This document shows positions 35,120 to 43,410 of a stretch of 45,135 nt of DNA, piece after piece. The first letter of the stretch is position 1; each line of letters opens with the position of its first letter. Below the pieces are notes generated by a model. The model searched no databases. It saw only the letters and a list, made by a program, of their open reading frames with translations, and was not told where the DNA came from. The position numbers were made by a program, and so were the translations under genes. The DNA is from Akkermansia sp. Its GTDB lineage: Bacteria; Verrucomicrobiota; Verrucomicrobiia; Verrucomicrobiales; Akkermansiaceae. The DNA is taken from positions 1-45,135 of the forward strand of contig JAFYUJ010000057.1 in NCBI GenBank assembly GCA_017558555.1. The letters are read 5' to 3'.

Positions 35120-37732
35120 ATGAAACTGAGTCACATATTATTACTTGCCTTGGTGCTTGGTGTCGTTGTTGGCTACTTTGCAGAACCGAGCGTGGCTCCC
35201 ATCCTGCAGGCTCTTGTAAAAAAAGAGACAAAGCCTGTGGCTGCGCGTGATGAATGGGATGATTTGGCGGACAAGAATCGCCCCAGCGATGAGCCTGAAC
35301 CGGAAGAGCCCAAGCCTGAGGAACCTAAGCCCGAGGAGCCAAAACCTGTTGAGGATGATGGTTTTGTCGATGGAGAAGAGGAAGGTGAGGAGGATGATCC
35401 CGAGGGTACCGCCCCCCGCAAGATGATGCGCTACGTGGCGGAGGATGATGGCATGACCCCGGTATCGGAAGAGCCGTTCAAGGGCAAGCTGACCGGTGCC
35501 AACTGGCGCCAGCCTGCCATGCTGGAGCGCCGCCTGGCCAGCCAGCTGCGCCAAGCTCTCAAGAAGATTGATCAGAAGGGAGTCGCCGAGTTCCTGAAGA
35601 AACCGGAGAATCGTCTCATGTTGGCTCAGTGGGAGCTGTTGCACCTCTCTGATATGGATGCCCTGAGCAAGCTGATGAAAGATCGCGAGACAGCGGAAGA
35701 TTTGGCTCTCTTGCTCAATGATTTGCCCTGGGTGTCCTCCTTTGTGTACGATGGCCAGCTGCAGAAGCCTGAGATTGCCTTGGCAATGGTGCGTCATTTC
35801 CGACAGAATGACCCCAACATGGACAAGGATGTGCTGCATGAAGGTGGCTCAGCCCTTGAAAATGTGGGTAATACCAAGCCGGGCCTCAAGCGCCGTATTG
35901 CTGCGGCTGTGGCAGTGCAGTTTACCCGCAACGGCTGGTATGGCGAAGGTCGCGAGTTGACCCCTGAAGAAATAGAGGAGTTGAAGATACTTGGCAACAT
36001 GGGTGAGCCTCGCCGCAAGGGAAAGAAAGAGAAGGTTGACTTTTTCAAGGATGCCCGCGAGCGCTATCAGTTCTTCGCAGAAAGTGCCGATCAGGAATTG
36101 CTGCACAGTGGCTTTGCCTCACTGCCGGATTGGCTGATGCACATCGTATGTGGTTGGAAGGGCAATAGCCCCTTTGGTTCAGCTACTACGATGCGTTGGT
36201 TGCGCGATAACTGCTCCGCTCCGGCCATGAACTACACGGGGATGGCTTTCCAGGTGCCTTATCTTCCGCTCAATGTAACGGGTGACGTGATTTTCTCTGC
36301 TCAGTACTATGAGCCATTCCAATCCCAGTACCCGGGCAATTTTGCTAAGATGACACGAGATGTCGGCGCTGTGTGTGGTGGCTTGTCCCACTTCGGCACT
36401 TCTTCTGCATGTGCGAACGGTGTACCGGCTGTCACTATGGGTGAGCCAGGGCACTGCGCCTACGCGGTGTATGTGGATGGCAAGTGGCATCCCTCCAATA
36501 CGGTGTCAGAAGATCGTCACCCGCACTGGAGCTGCTGGGGCGAGTATTCCTGGAGTGCTTTCGAGATGATGACGAGCATGTTCCAAAATGGCGCCCGCAC
36601 CCGAGATGCCCAGATGGTGGCCACCATGGGCTCTGTGCTGGCCGCTCACAAGAACCCCATCAACGCCTTGAAGCTGTTCGAGCTCTCTGCCACCATGCAG
36701 CCGCTCAATCAGCCTATTTGGGCCTTGTACATGGAGACGGCCTCCAAGTCTCTGCGTCGCCAGCCTCGCAAGTGGCTTGGGGTGAATGAGTTCATCTGCT
36801 CTTCCGTGGCTCCGCAGCATCCTGCTATGTGCGCTACGTTCCTCACGGAGAATATTTACCCGAGCATGTTGGCCACCCTGCGTGCGCCGAGACAGAAGAT
36901 AGCTGCGTTCGATGCTTTATTCAGCAACTTCAATGTGAACGAAAAAGCGGAGTGGGATATCGACAAGCTGCTGGATATGCAGTATGCCTCCCTTGGTCGC
37001 AGCCGTACGCTTAAGAAGGAGTTCTTTGAAAAACTTTTCGATAGTGTCTCCAAGCACCCCTCATTCTCCCTCGCTGTTGCCTGGGCGATTCGCACGGCCT
37101 ACGCTGAGAATAAAAATTTCGGCAAGGACGTGCTGCAAATGGTGGAAAAGGCCATGGAAACGACAACGGACAGAGACTCCATGGTGGCCGGTATCATTCG
37201 TGGTGCCGAGGCCGTGGGCAACATAGAGTTGGCCACTCAGTACAGTGAGCCATACATCAAGAAGAAAGAAGCCGAGATGAAGCCTCTGCCTAAGTTTGAA
37301 CCTGTGGGTGGCAATCTTGTATCCGAAGGCGGCCTGGTCACCCTCAGTAAGTATCATCCTGATTTCCGCTCGGCAATTTATCATGGCGCTGCGCTGACAA
37401 CAGCCGGTGGCCTCATCCAGTCCGATGGTGGTAAACACCAGACGGTCACCTTGGAACTTAAGAAGGCTGCTACCCTGGGTGGTATTGTCATTATTCCTAC
37501 CGGAGGCAGTGCCGCAGGGTACTATGAATGGAATCTTGAGGTATCCAAGGATGGCAAGGAATGGACACACCTGGCCAAACTGCCCAACAATGTCAAGGAC
37601 CCCTGTGTTCGTGTTCACATCAAGAAAAATAACCCCACTGTCAAATTCATCCGCATCGATTCCGGTGAGGGGCAGTTGATTGGTATTAACTTCCGCGCTC
37701 TTCTGGTATATGACAACAAGAAAGTTCACTAA
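35120..37732 (+). CDS. exported transglutaminase-like protein with discoidin-like C-terminal domain
   Basis: 870 residues. An N-terminal signal or anchor (MKLSHILLLALVLGVVVGYF) is followed by an acidic Pro/Glu spacer with three EEPKP repeats (residues about 62-76) and a Glu/Asp run. A helical region (about 120-330) leads to a transglutaminase/protease-like core with Cys419 (GAVCGGLSHFG) and His445 (EPGHCAYAVYVDGKW). The C-terminus (about 735-868) resembles a galactose-binding F5/8 type C (discoidin) sandwich: LSKYHPDFRSA, GYYEWNLEVSKDGKEW and FIRIDSGEGQ. It may be anchored in the envelope and bind glycans. It overlaps the next gene by 23 bp, so the two are surely co-expressed. Substrate unknown. 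Confidence 0.8.
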   Translation: MKLSHILLLALVLGVVVGYFAEPSVAPILQALVKKETKPVAARDEWDDLADKNRPSDEPEPEEPKPEEPKPEEPKPVEDDGFVDGEEEGEEDDPEGTAPRKMMRYVAEDDGMTPVSEEPFKGKLTGANWRQPAMLERRLASQLRQALKKIDQKGVAEFLKKPENRLMLAQWELLHLSDMDALSKLMKDRETAEDLALLLNDLPWVSSFVYDGQLQKPEIALAMVRHFRQNDPNMDKDVLHEGGSALENVGNTKPGLKRRIAAAVAVQFTRNGWYGEGRELTPEEIEELKILGNMGEPRRKGKKEKVDFFKDARERYQFFAESADQELLHSGFASLPDWLMHIVCGWKGNSPFGSATTMRWLRDNCSAPAMNYTGMAFQVPYLPLNVTGDVIFSAQYYEPFQSQYPGNFAKMTRDVGAVCGGLSHFGTSSACANGVPAVTMGEPGHCAYAVYVDGKWHPSNTVSEDRHPHWSCWGEYSWSAFEMMTSMFQNGARTRDAQMVATMGSVLAAHKNPINALKLFELSATMQPLNQPIWALYMETASKSLRRQPRKWLGVNEFICSSVAPQHPAMCATFLTENIYPSMLATLRAPRQKIAAFDALFSNFNVNEKAEWDIDKLLDMQYASLGRSRTLKKEFFEKLFDSVSKHPSFSLAVAWAIRTAYAENKNFGKDVLQMVEKAMETTTDRDSMVAGIIRGAEAVGNIELATQYSEPYIKKKEAEMKPLPKFEPVGGNLVSEGGLVTLSKYHPDFRSAIYHGAALTTAGGLIQSDGGKHQTVTLELKKAATLGGIVIIPTGGSAAGYYEWNLEVSKDGKEWTHLAKLPNNVKDPCVRVHIKKNNPTVKFIRIDSGEGQLIGINFRALLVYDNKKVH

Positions 37733-38819
37733 GTCTGTGGTTGCAGGGTTGGCCATGGCCGCTCTGTCTCTCTCTGCTGTTTGGTCGGCTCAGCGTGCCG
37801 CCACGTATAGCGAAGCTCTGGAAAAGGCCGGAGATGATGGCATTGTGGTGTATTGCTATGGTCCCGATTGGAACCGCCGCAGCGTTCGCATGCTCAATAG
37901 TTTCTGGAATAATCCGGAGACGGAGGCGGCTGTGGGGAATGCGGTGATGGTGGCTATCCCTTTCTACGAGAATCAGGACCATCCCAAGGCGGCTGAAGCT
38001 TCGGAAATTCGCTGTGGTTTCCCGGATCCACCCTTTGGCGTATGCCCCTTGGTGGTGATGCTTGATAAGACCGGCCGTGCCTATGCTCACTTGCCCGGAA
38101 CCGATTATCTCGGAGATGAAGAAGGCGAGAAAGGCCGCGAAAATATGCGTGCTTACCGTGCCAAGTTCCAGCGATATCAGGAAATCATGAAGCAGGTAGG
38201 CTTGGTAGAAGGTAGTAGTGGCTCATCCGGCAGCACAGTACAGGGAGCGGAGCGAGCCAAGCTCATTTCCGAGGCCATGGACTTGCAGCTGTACATTCCC
38301 GGTGGCAGCATTGCCAGCATGCCTCCCTACATAGACCCCAACCTGTTGAAAGAGTTGGAAATGTCCGACCCTTCTGATAAGACCGGTCTCGTGCGCCGCC
38401 AGAGCCATGTGGAATTGCAGTTCCGTTACAAGCTCTTCGATACGAGCGACGGCTTCCTGAAACCCGATTTCGAAGCGGATTACGATATGATTAAGAAGGA
38501 GTGCTTCAAAATTATTGAAGACCCCGCGTACAGAACCTGGGACAGACAGGCCGCTTACATGACATTTATCGGGCAGTCTCGCCGCGAGTCCATTCAGCCC
38601 AATCAGCTCAAGGGCCACATCAAGAAGATGGGGGCGATAGACCCCAACACGGTATTTGGCCGTGGTGCGGCAGCTTTGCATGACCTTTGGGGGAATTATT
38701 CTGCCCGACGCACCCCCGAGCAGCGCAAGGCAGACCGCGAAAAACGCAAGCAAGACGCGAAAAAGAAGAAGGATAAGAAGATTCGCGAGCGCAGGCAGGA
38801 TGAAGCTATCGAGTTCTGA
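37710..38819 (+). CDS. exported thioredoxin-fold-like protein lacking CxxC
   Basis: 369 residues with a Sec signal (MTTRKFTKSVVAGLAMAALS, cleavage probably near WSA at 25-27). The following 110 residues have a thioredoxin-like order: a strand IVVYCYGPDWNRRS where thioredoxins have WCxxC, helix, strand MVAIPFY, then GVCPLVVMLDKTGRAY before a turn. The CxxC pair is gone, so a redox role is doubtful. The rest is helical and ends in a very basic tail (RKADREKRKQDAKKKKDKK). It overlaps the preceding gene by 23 bp in another frame. An ATG at 37680 has GAGGGG 7 nt upstream and is a possible longer start, but 37710 gives the better signal peptide. A clear terminator follows. Confidence 0.72.
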   Translation: MTTRKFTKSVVAGLAMAALSLSAVWSAQRAATYSEALEKAGDDGIVVYCYGPDWNRRSVRMLNSFWNNPETEAAVGNAVMVAIPFYENQDHPKAAEASEIRCGFPDPPFGVCPLVVMLDKTGRAYAHLPGTDYLGDEEGEKGRENMRAYRAKFQRYQEIMKQVGLVEGSSGSSGSTVQGAERAKLISEAMDLQLYIPGGSIASMPPYIDPNLLKELEMSDPSDKTGLVRRQSHVELQFRYKLFDTSDGFLKPDFEADYDMIKKECFKIIEDPAYRTWDRQAAYMTFIGQSRRESIQPNQLKGHIKKMGAIDPNTVFGRGAAALHDLWGNYSARRTPEQRKADREKRKQDAKKKKDKKIRERRQDEAIEF

Positions 38820-38842
38820 TGCGGTCGGAAAAGAGACTTTTC

Positions 38843-38872
38843 AAAGCTCCCTCGGTGAGAGGGAGCTTTTTT
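38843..38872 (+). terminator. rho-independent terminator after the thioredoxin-like gene
   Basis: Stem AAAGCTCCCTC (38843-38853) with GAGGGAGCTTT (38859-38869), 5-nt loop GGTGA, and a run of six T from 38867. It lies 23 bp past the stop codon. Confidence 0.92.
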
Positions 38873-38898
38873 CATGACTTCCAGGTGAGCATCCACGC

Positions 38899-38927
38899 TT
38901 GACTTGTCAGGGCGTACATGTTACTTT
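38899..38927 (+). promoter_or_regulatory. promoter of the small exported protein and desulfurase unit
   Basis: TTGACT (38899-38904), 17-bp spacer, TACTTT (38922-38927). The ATG at 38938 follows after 10 nt. The in-frame ATG at 38899 would overlap the -35 box and is excluded. Confidence 0.65.
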
Positions 38928-38937
38928 GCGTGCAGAT

Positions 38938-39390
38938 ATGAATAAAAAGATTTGCCTCGTGATGCTGCTGGCCATGGTGTTTGGGTCGATGGGTTACGCT
39001 CAGGATGAGCGGCTGAAACCCTCTGAATTGCGTCAGGAGCAGAAATATGCCCGCAAAGCAGCAGAATCTTGGGTGAAGGATGAAATCGATACCCGCAAGA
39101 AAGTGATTGCCCAGTTGCGCAAGGTAAAGGATGAAAAAAGTGCAGAAAAGGCGGCCAAAGTGCTTAGCAAGATGCTGGAAAGCAGCACAGGCGAACAAAC
39201 GGCTCTAGGGGAGGTTGGTGAAATGACCCGCCCCACAGGCGAGGCCATGGAGGCAGAGGATAAGAAGCGCGAGCCTCTTGTAAGCAAGCAGAAAAAGCAA
39301 ATATCCGCAGAATTGAAGAGAATTGAAGATTTGGAGCTGGAATCCCCCGAGTGGATGGCTGCGCAGATGCTGGTGGAGAAAATGCCATGA
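38938..39390 (+). CDS. small exported helical protein, function unknown
   Basis: 150 residues. The signal peptide MNKKICLVMLLAMVFGSMGYAQ (cleavage after GYA, near residue 21) is followed by a highly charged, probably all-helical or coiled-coil mature part rich in Lys and Glu (KVIAQLRKVKDEKSAEKAAKV). No cysteines remain after the signal and no known domain is visible. Its stop overlaps the start of the IscS-like gene (ATGA), so a periplasmic protein and a cytoplasmic PLP enzyme are translationally coupled. Confidence 0.7.
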   Translation: MNKKICLVMLLAMVFGSMGYAQDERLKPSELRQEQKYARKAAESWVKDEIDTRKKVIAQLRKVKDEKSAEKAAKVLSKMLESSTGEQTALGEVGEMTRPTGEAMEAEDKKREPLVSKQKKQISAELKRIEDLELESPEWMAAQMLVEKMP

Positions 39391-40505
39391 TTTACTGGGA
39401 TAACAACGCAACGACGCCTGTGGCTCCGGAGGTGCTGGAGTCCATGCTCCCCTATTTGCAGGAGCAGTATTTCAATCCCTCTGCTGCCTATCGTGCCGCC
39501 CGGCAGGTGCGTCGTGCTATGGATGCAGCACGAGAGCAGGTGGCTGCGCTGGTGGGCGCCGAGCCGGATGAAATCATCTTCACCAGTGGCGGTACTGAGG
39601 CCAGTAATACTGCGTTGGCTCAATTTCAATCTGCATTGACTCTGGCTACGGAGCATCCTGCTACGTTGCGCACCATTCGCGGGGCTGCCTGTGCGGTGTT
39701 GTCCAATGGGGTGGTGGATTTACCCGAGTGGAAGGAGCAAGTGCAGGGGTGTGATGGTGCCAGCTTTGCCTGGGCCAATCACGAAACCGGGGTGTTGCAG
39801 CCGGTCAAATCCATGTGCGCAGCTGCGGCAGATGCCGGTGCCCGCGTGCATGTGGATGTAGTGCAAGCTGCGGGTAAAGTGCCTGTGAATCTGCACGATG
39901 CAGCCATTCATTTTGCATCTATATCTGCACATAAATTGCATGGTCCCAAGGGAATAGGTGCGTTGTATGTGCGTCGCGGCACAGAATGGACACCCTCGCT
40001 CACCGGCGGAGCCCAGGAGGATTACCGCCGGGCCGGTACAGAGAATGTGCCCGGCATCATCGGCTTTGGTAAAGCTGCGGAGTTGGCCATGGCAGCAGCT
40101 GAAACCTACGCCCATCTTGCTTCCTTGCGTGAACTGTTCCTGTCCAGATTACAGGAAGCCGGCATTAACTATGTGGTGAATGGTGCCAGTGCTAATCGTT
40201 TGCCGCATGTGCTTAATATGCGAGTGCCGGGCTGTGCTGCCGAATCGCTCTTCTTGTTGTTGGAACCCATGGGGCTCTTGTGCTCCTCCGGGTCTGCCTG
40301 TACCAGTGCCGAGCCGCATCCCAGCCATGTGCTGAAGGCGATGGGGCTGGCCGATAAGGAAATACGCGAATCTCTGCGTTTCTCTCTCTCCCGATATACC
40401 ACACGGGATGAAGTGGAGACCGCAGCCGGACTGTTCATCCAAGCCGTGCAAAAACTGCGTTCCGTTCAGTCTGCCTGCACAGGCCCTGTCATGGTCTACA
40501 GATAA
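39387..40505 (+). CDS. group I cysteine desulfurase, IscS/NifS-type
   Basis: 372-residue PLP enzyme that mobilises sulfur from cysteine for Fe-S clusters, thionucleosides or other cofactors. Landmarks: MIYWDNNATTPVAPEVL, IIFTSGGTEASNTA, WANHETGVLQPV, VDVVQAAGKVPV (PLP Asp157), SAHKLHGPKGIG with PLP Lys183, and CSSGSACTSAEPHPSHVLKAMG with persulfide Cys305 on the long group I loop. Its start overlaps the upstream stop (ATGA), and GGAG lies upstream. No IscU, IscA or mnmA is adjacent. NifS, IscS and the MnmA-dedicated forms cannot be told apart here. Confidence 0.92.
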   Translation: MIYWDNNATTPVAPEVLESMLPYLQEQYFNPSAAYRAARQVRRAMDAAREQVAALVGAEPDEIIFTSGGTEASNTALAQFQSALTLATEHPATLRTIRGAACAVLSNGVVDLPEWKEQVQGCDGASFAWANHETGVLQPVKSMCAAAADAGARVHVDVVQAAGKVPVNLHDAAIHFASISAHKLHGPKGIGALYVRRGTEWTPSLTGGAQEDYRRAGTENVPGIIGFGKAAELAMAAAETYAHLASLRELFLSRLQEAGINYVVNGASANRLPHVLNMRVPGCAAESLFLLLEPMGLLCSSGSACTSAEPHPSHVLKAMGLADKEIRESLRFSLSRYTTRDEVETAAGLFIQAVQKLRSVQSACTGPVMVYR

Positions 40506-40506
40506 A

Positions 40507-42588
40507 ATGGATGCGCGCGCGGAGCAGTACGGGCACGCCCCGATGGCATTGGGCGCTGTGCTGCGCCGTTTATTCTTGCGTGCGCCGGTGTTTCTGCCCT
40601 TACTCACGGTAGTCGGGGCATTGTTGAGCTCTTGGTTTTGGAGCCTATCGGTATTGGCCGTATTGCTTGCTGTCGGGCTGCGCTTGTGGCGTATAGGCTT
40701 GGCTTGCCTGTTGTGTGGTGCATTGGCTTGGCTGCAACAAGAATATCAGCAGGGGACGACTGCGGACTTGCAGGCGCAATTGGCAACGCATGATGTGGTG
40801 GAAGTATCCGGTACGGTGGTGCGTGAACTGCGAAACGGTTGTATCATCGATGCCGATTATAGTGGTGCGCGCATTGTTGTGAGAGGAGACAATGCCACCT
40901 GGCGGCAAGGCTCCCGAGTGTTGCTGAAAGCAGAGGCTTCCACGCCACGACCCGCCTTGGTTCATGGCATGTTTGATGCAGCACGCTGGATGAAACAACA
41001 GGGTATCGCCGCCGATTTGCAACTGGTGAAAGGGGAATATCAGGGGATGTCTCCTTTTTCCTGGGCTGCGGTTTGTGGGGTGGCTTCAGCTGTGCGTGAG
41101 TCATTGGCGCAGCGTATCATGCCTCCCGGTACAGAAGAAGATGCTCGCCGCCAGGTGTTGTGTGCGCTGGTTCTGGGAGATAAAAGCCGCGCGGAGGAGG
41201 AAACGATGTTGGACTTTCGCCGTGGCGGCTGTTTGCACGCCTTTGCTGTGAGCGGGTTGCACGTAGGCCTGTTGGCGGGGATTTTATGGTTTATCCTGCG
41301 CAAATGCCGCGTGGGCGTCCAGGTATCGCGAGTCATTGTTCTGGTGGTATGTGGCGGATACGTGGTAATGACCGGGTTTTCCGTGCCTGCTGTGCGAGCG
41401 TTCATGATGATGGCTCTTGTGCTCATTGGCAACATGTTGCATCGCCGCGTCAGTCTGCTCAACATATGGAGCCTTGTTGCCATGCTGATTCTGCTGATGC
41501 AGCCGTACCAGATTTATAATGCCGGTTTTCAGTTGTCCTTTGTCGTGTATGCCGCCATTTGCGCAGGTGCCCGATTAGCCTTGCGAGAAACACCCTGGTT
41601 TGGCCCGGATGACTACATCCCCTACCGCATCCGTACGGTGGGAGAGCGCCGGTTTTCCGCTTTTGAACTGGCTGTGCGTGGCACCGTAATAATCTCCCTC
41701 TGGGCATGGCTGGTCTCTCTGCCGATTACCATGGCGCAGTTCCATACTCTTAATGCACATAGTTTTATCACAAACATCATCATTACCCCCATGCTGCCCC
41801 TGGTGATGTCCAGCGGGCTTGCCGCCATGATATTGGGGAGCGTGCCCTGGCTGGGGCCTATGCTCACACAGCTGGCATTGTATAGCGCTCAGAGTCTTAT
41901 CAGTTTGGTGGCACTGTGCGGAGGCTTGCCTGCGGCTTATTTGCCGGCGCAGATACCACAGCCGACCGAGCGCATCGCTCTGTTATCCACAGGCTATGGG
42001 GAGAGTGCCTGTCAACTGGGCAATGGAGGGTTGCTGATTGCTTCCGGGAATGGACAGACGGCCCGTTTTAACGTTGAACCGGCCATTTTTCACTCTGGCT
42101 TTACTCCATCTGCTTTACTCTTGCCGCGCCCCTCGGCCCGCAGAGCAGAAATGGCCGCTGTGCTGACCGCCACCTGGCCACAGTTGCAGGTGTTGGATGC
42201 TGATAAGCTTGCAGGAAAAACAACATTGCAGACAAGTGCAGGGAGCTTCTGCATCTACGCACCTCCGGCTGATTTGCCGCGTACGCCCATGGATAATGTG
42301 GCTCCCATCGTGGCTTGGCAACGTGCCCAAAGCCGCGTCCTCTATGTGGGTGATGCTTCGCTTCTCTCCTTTGAGAACTTGCCGGAATCAGAACGCCGGG
42401 CAGATGTGTTGATTCTTGGGATGAATCAGCGCATGCCGGTGGCAGATGCCGAGCTTATTCTCGCCACGGGGGCCTCCACTATCATCCTGCTGCCCTCTGC
42501 CTCAAAGCTGTTCCCTGATACTCAGGTGTTAGCTCCGGCAGAAGTGTTGCGCATGCCCGTTCGTCCTTCCATTCATTATTTAGATTGA
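40507..42588 (+). CDS. comEC: ComEC/Rec2-family DNA uptake channel protein
   Basis: 693 residues. The N-terminal membrane helices and OB-like DUF4131 domain (about 25-170) lead to the polytopic Competence domain (about 200-500), with the signature HAFAVSGLHVG (244-254) after LVLGDKSRAEEE. ComEC carries single-stranded DNA across the inner membrane during transformation. The C-terminal third has the remains of the metallo-beta-lactamase domain: RVLYVGDASLLS and the last strands align, but no HxHxDH zinc motif is present. It starts 1 bp after the desulfurase stop, so it shares that transcript. Other competence genes are not in the window. Its 3' end overlaps the convergent gene by 13 bp. Confidence 0.88.
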   Translation: MDARAEQYGHAPMALGAVLRRLFLRAPVFLPLLTVVGALLSSWFWSLSVLAVLLAVGLRLWRIGLACLLCGALAWLQQEYQQGTTADLQAQLATHDVVEVSGTVVRELRNGCIIDADYSGARIVVRGDNATWRQGSRVLLKAEASTPRPALVHGMFDAARWMKQQGIAADLQLVKGEYQGMSPFSWAAVCGVASAVRESLAQRIMPPGTEEDARRQVLCALVLGDKSRAEEETMLDFRRGGCLHAFAVSGLHVGLLAGILWFILRKCRVGVQVSRVIVLVVCGGYVVMTGFSVPAVRAFMMMALVLIGNMLHRRVSLLNIWSLVAMLILLMQPYQIYNAGFQLSFVVYAAICAGARLALRETPWFGPDDYIPYRIRTVGERRFSAFELAVRGTVIISLWAWLVSLPITMAQFHTLNAHSFITNIIITPMLPLVMSSGLAAMILGSVPWLGPMLTQLALYSAQSLISLVALCGGLPAAYLPAQIPQPTERIALLSTGYGESACQLGNGGLLIASGNGQTARFNVEPAIFHSGFTPSALLLPRPSARRAEMAAVLTATWPQLQVLDADKLAGKTTLQTSAGSFCIYAPPADLPRTPMDNVAPIVAWQRAQSRVLYVGDASLLSFENLPESERRADVLILGMNQRMPVADAELILATGASTIILLPSASKLFPDTQVLAPAEVLRMPVRPSIHYLD

Positions 42589-43394
42589 GGAGAAGCCGTA
42601 GTGCCACGGAGGATGCGCAGCATGTGTTCCTCGGTATCGCGGAATTGCAGGAATGTTTTGAGTCGCTCGTTTTCCAACAAGGTAACAAAGCGTTTTTCTT
42701 GCACAAGGGTGCGTAACCCCTTGTCGCGGAACAAGTCCAGCAGACGGGTCGGCTGCGGAATACCACTGCGGGCGAGTCGCTCATTGTAAAAGGCTGTGTA
42801 TTGGGCTTCATCCAGCGAGCAGCCGTATGCCACCAAGCAGGCCAGGTAGGCTTGCGCAGGATCATCCATGGGGTCTATTTTCTCCAGCCAACCGGTGCTG
42901 TCTGCCTTGCGAAGCAAATGCTTCATCTTCGTGAACCACGGCATGGTCGGTGCGCTCTTCTGGTTCATATGAGCTTCTGCAAGCGATTGATAGTGGCTGA
43001 TGAGGGAAATGTTGCCGTAATAAGAGATACCCAGCGTGGCAATCCAGAGCATGAGGGCACTCATCAATACTGTGGTGATGATGCCGCATGTGCTGGCTCC
43101 TCCACGGCGCCATGAAAAAAGATGCGAGAACCAGGACATCCCGTGAAAAAAGACCGTGAAGACGAAAATGGCCAATCCCCAGGCGGTGACTTGCACCATC
43201 CAGGGTTTGGGATTAGCTGTGATGAATGATAAAAAGGTGAAGCCGCTGCGCTGGATGAAAATCCAGGTGCAAATGGCGCTGATGATGGCGATTGCCAGCA
43301 AAATCATGCGGATGACGCCTTTGAATACAGAAAAGAAGATGATGGCCGCAATAATACAGGCCAGGACGGTGAGTGCAAGATGGGTAGGTTCCAT
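42576..43394 (-). CDS. CvpA-like membrane protein, function unknown
   Basis: 272 residues. Four hydrophobic segments (about 6-24, 29-49, 66-87 and 103-126) are followed by a soluble, helical cytoplasmic or periplasmic tail of about 145 residues. The first two helices with the short FKGVIRM turn resemble the start of CvpA-family proteins, but the match is weak. The tail has no recognised motif. It starts 16 bp after the cytochrome gene on the same strand, so it may serve in the same envelope or respiratory unit. Confidence 0.65.
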   Translation of the reverse strand: MEPTHLALTVLACIIAAIIFFSVFKGVIRMILLAIAIISAICTWIFIQRSGFTFLSFITANPKPWMVQVTAWGLAIFVFTVFFHGMSWFSHLFSWRRGGASTCGIITTVLMSALMLWIATLGISYYGNISLISHYQSLAEAHMNQKSAPTMPWFTKMKHLLRKADSTGWLEKIDPMDDPAQAYLACLVAYGCSLDEAQYTAFYNERLARSGIPQPTRLLDLFRDKGLRTLVQEKRFVTLLENERLKTFLQFRDTEEHMLRILRGTTASPQSK

Positions 43395-43410
43395 GGGTGA
43401 AAAAGAGGGG

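Noticed and set aside
37680..37732. A frameshift joining the 35120 and 37710 genes into one protein
   Set aside because: The upstream protein ends with a complete discoidin-like sandwich and the downstream protein has its own signal peptide, so these are two overlapping genes.
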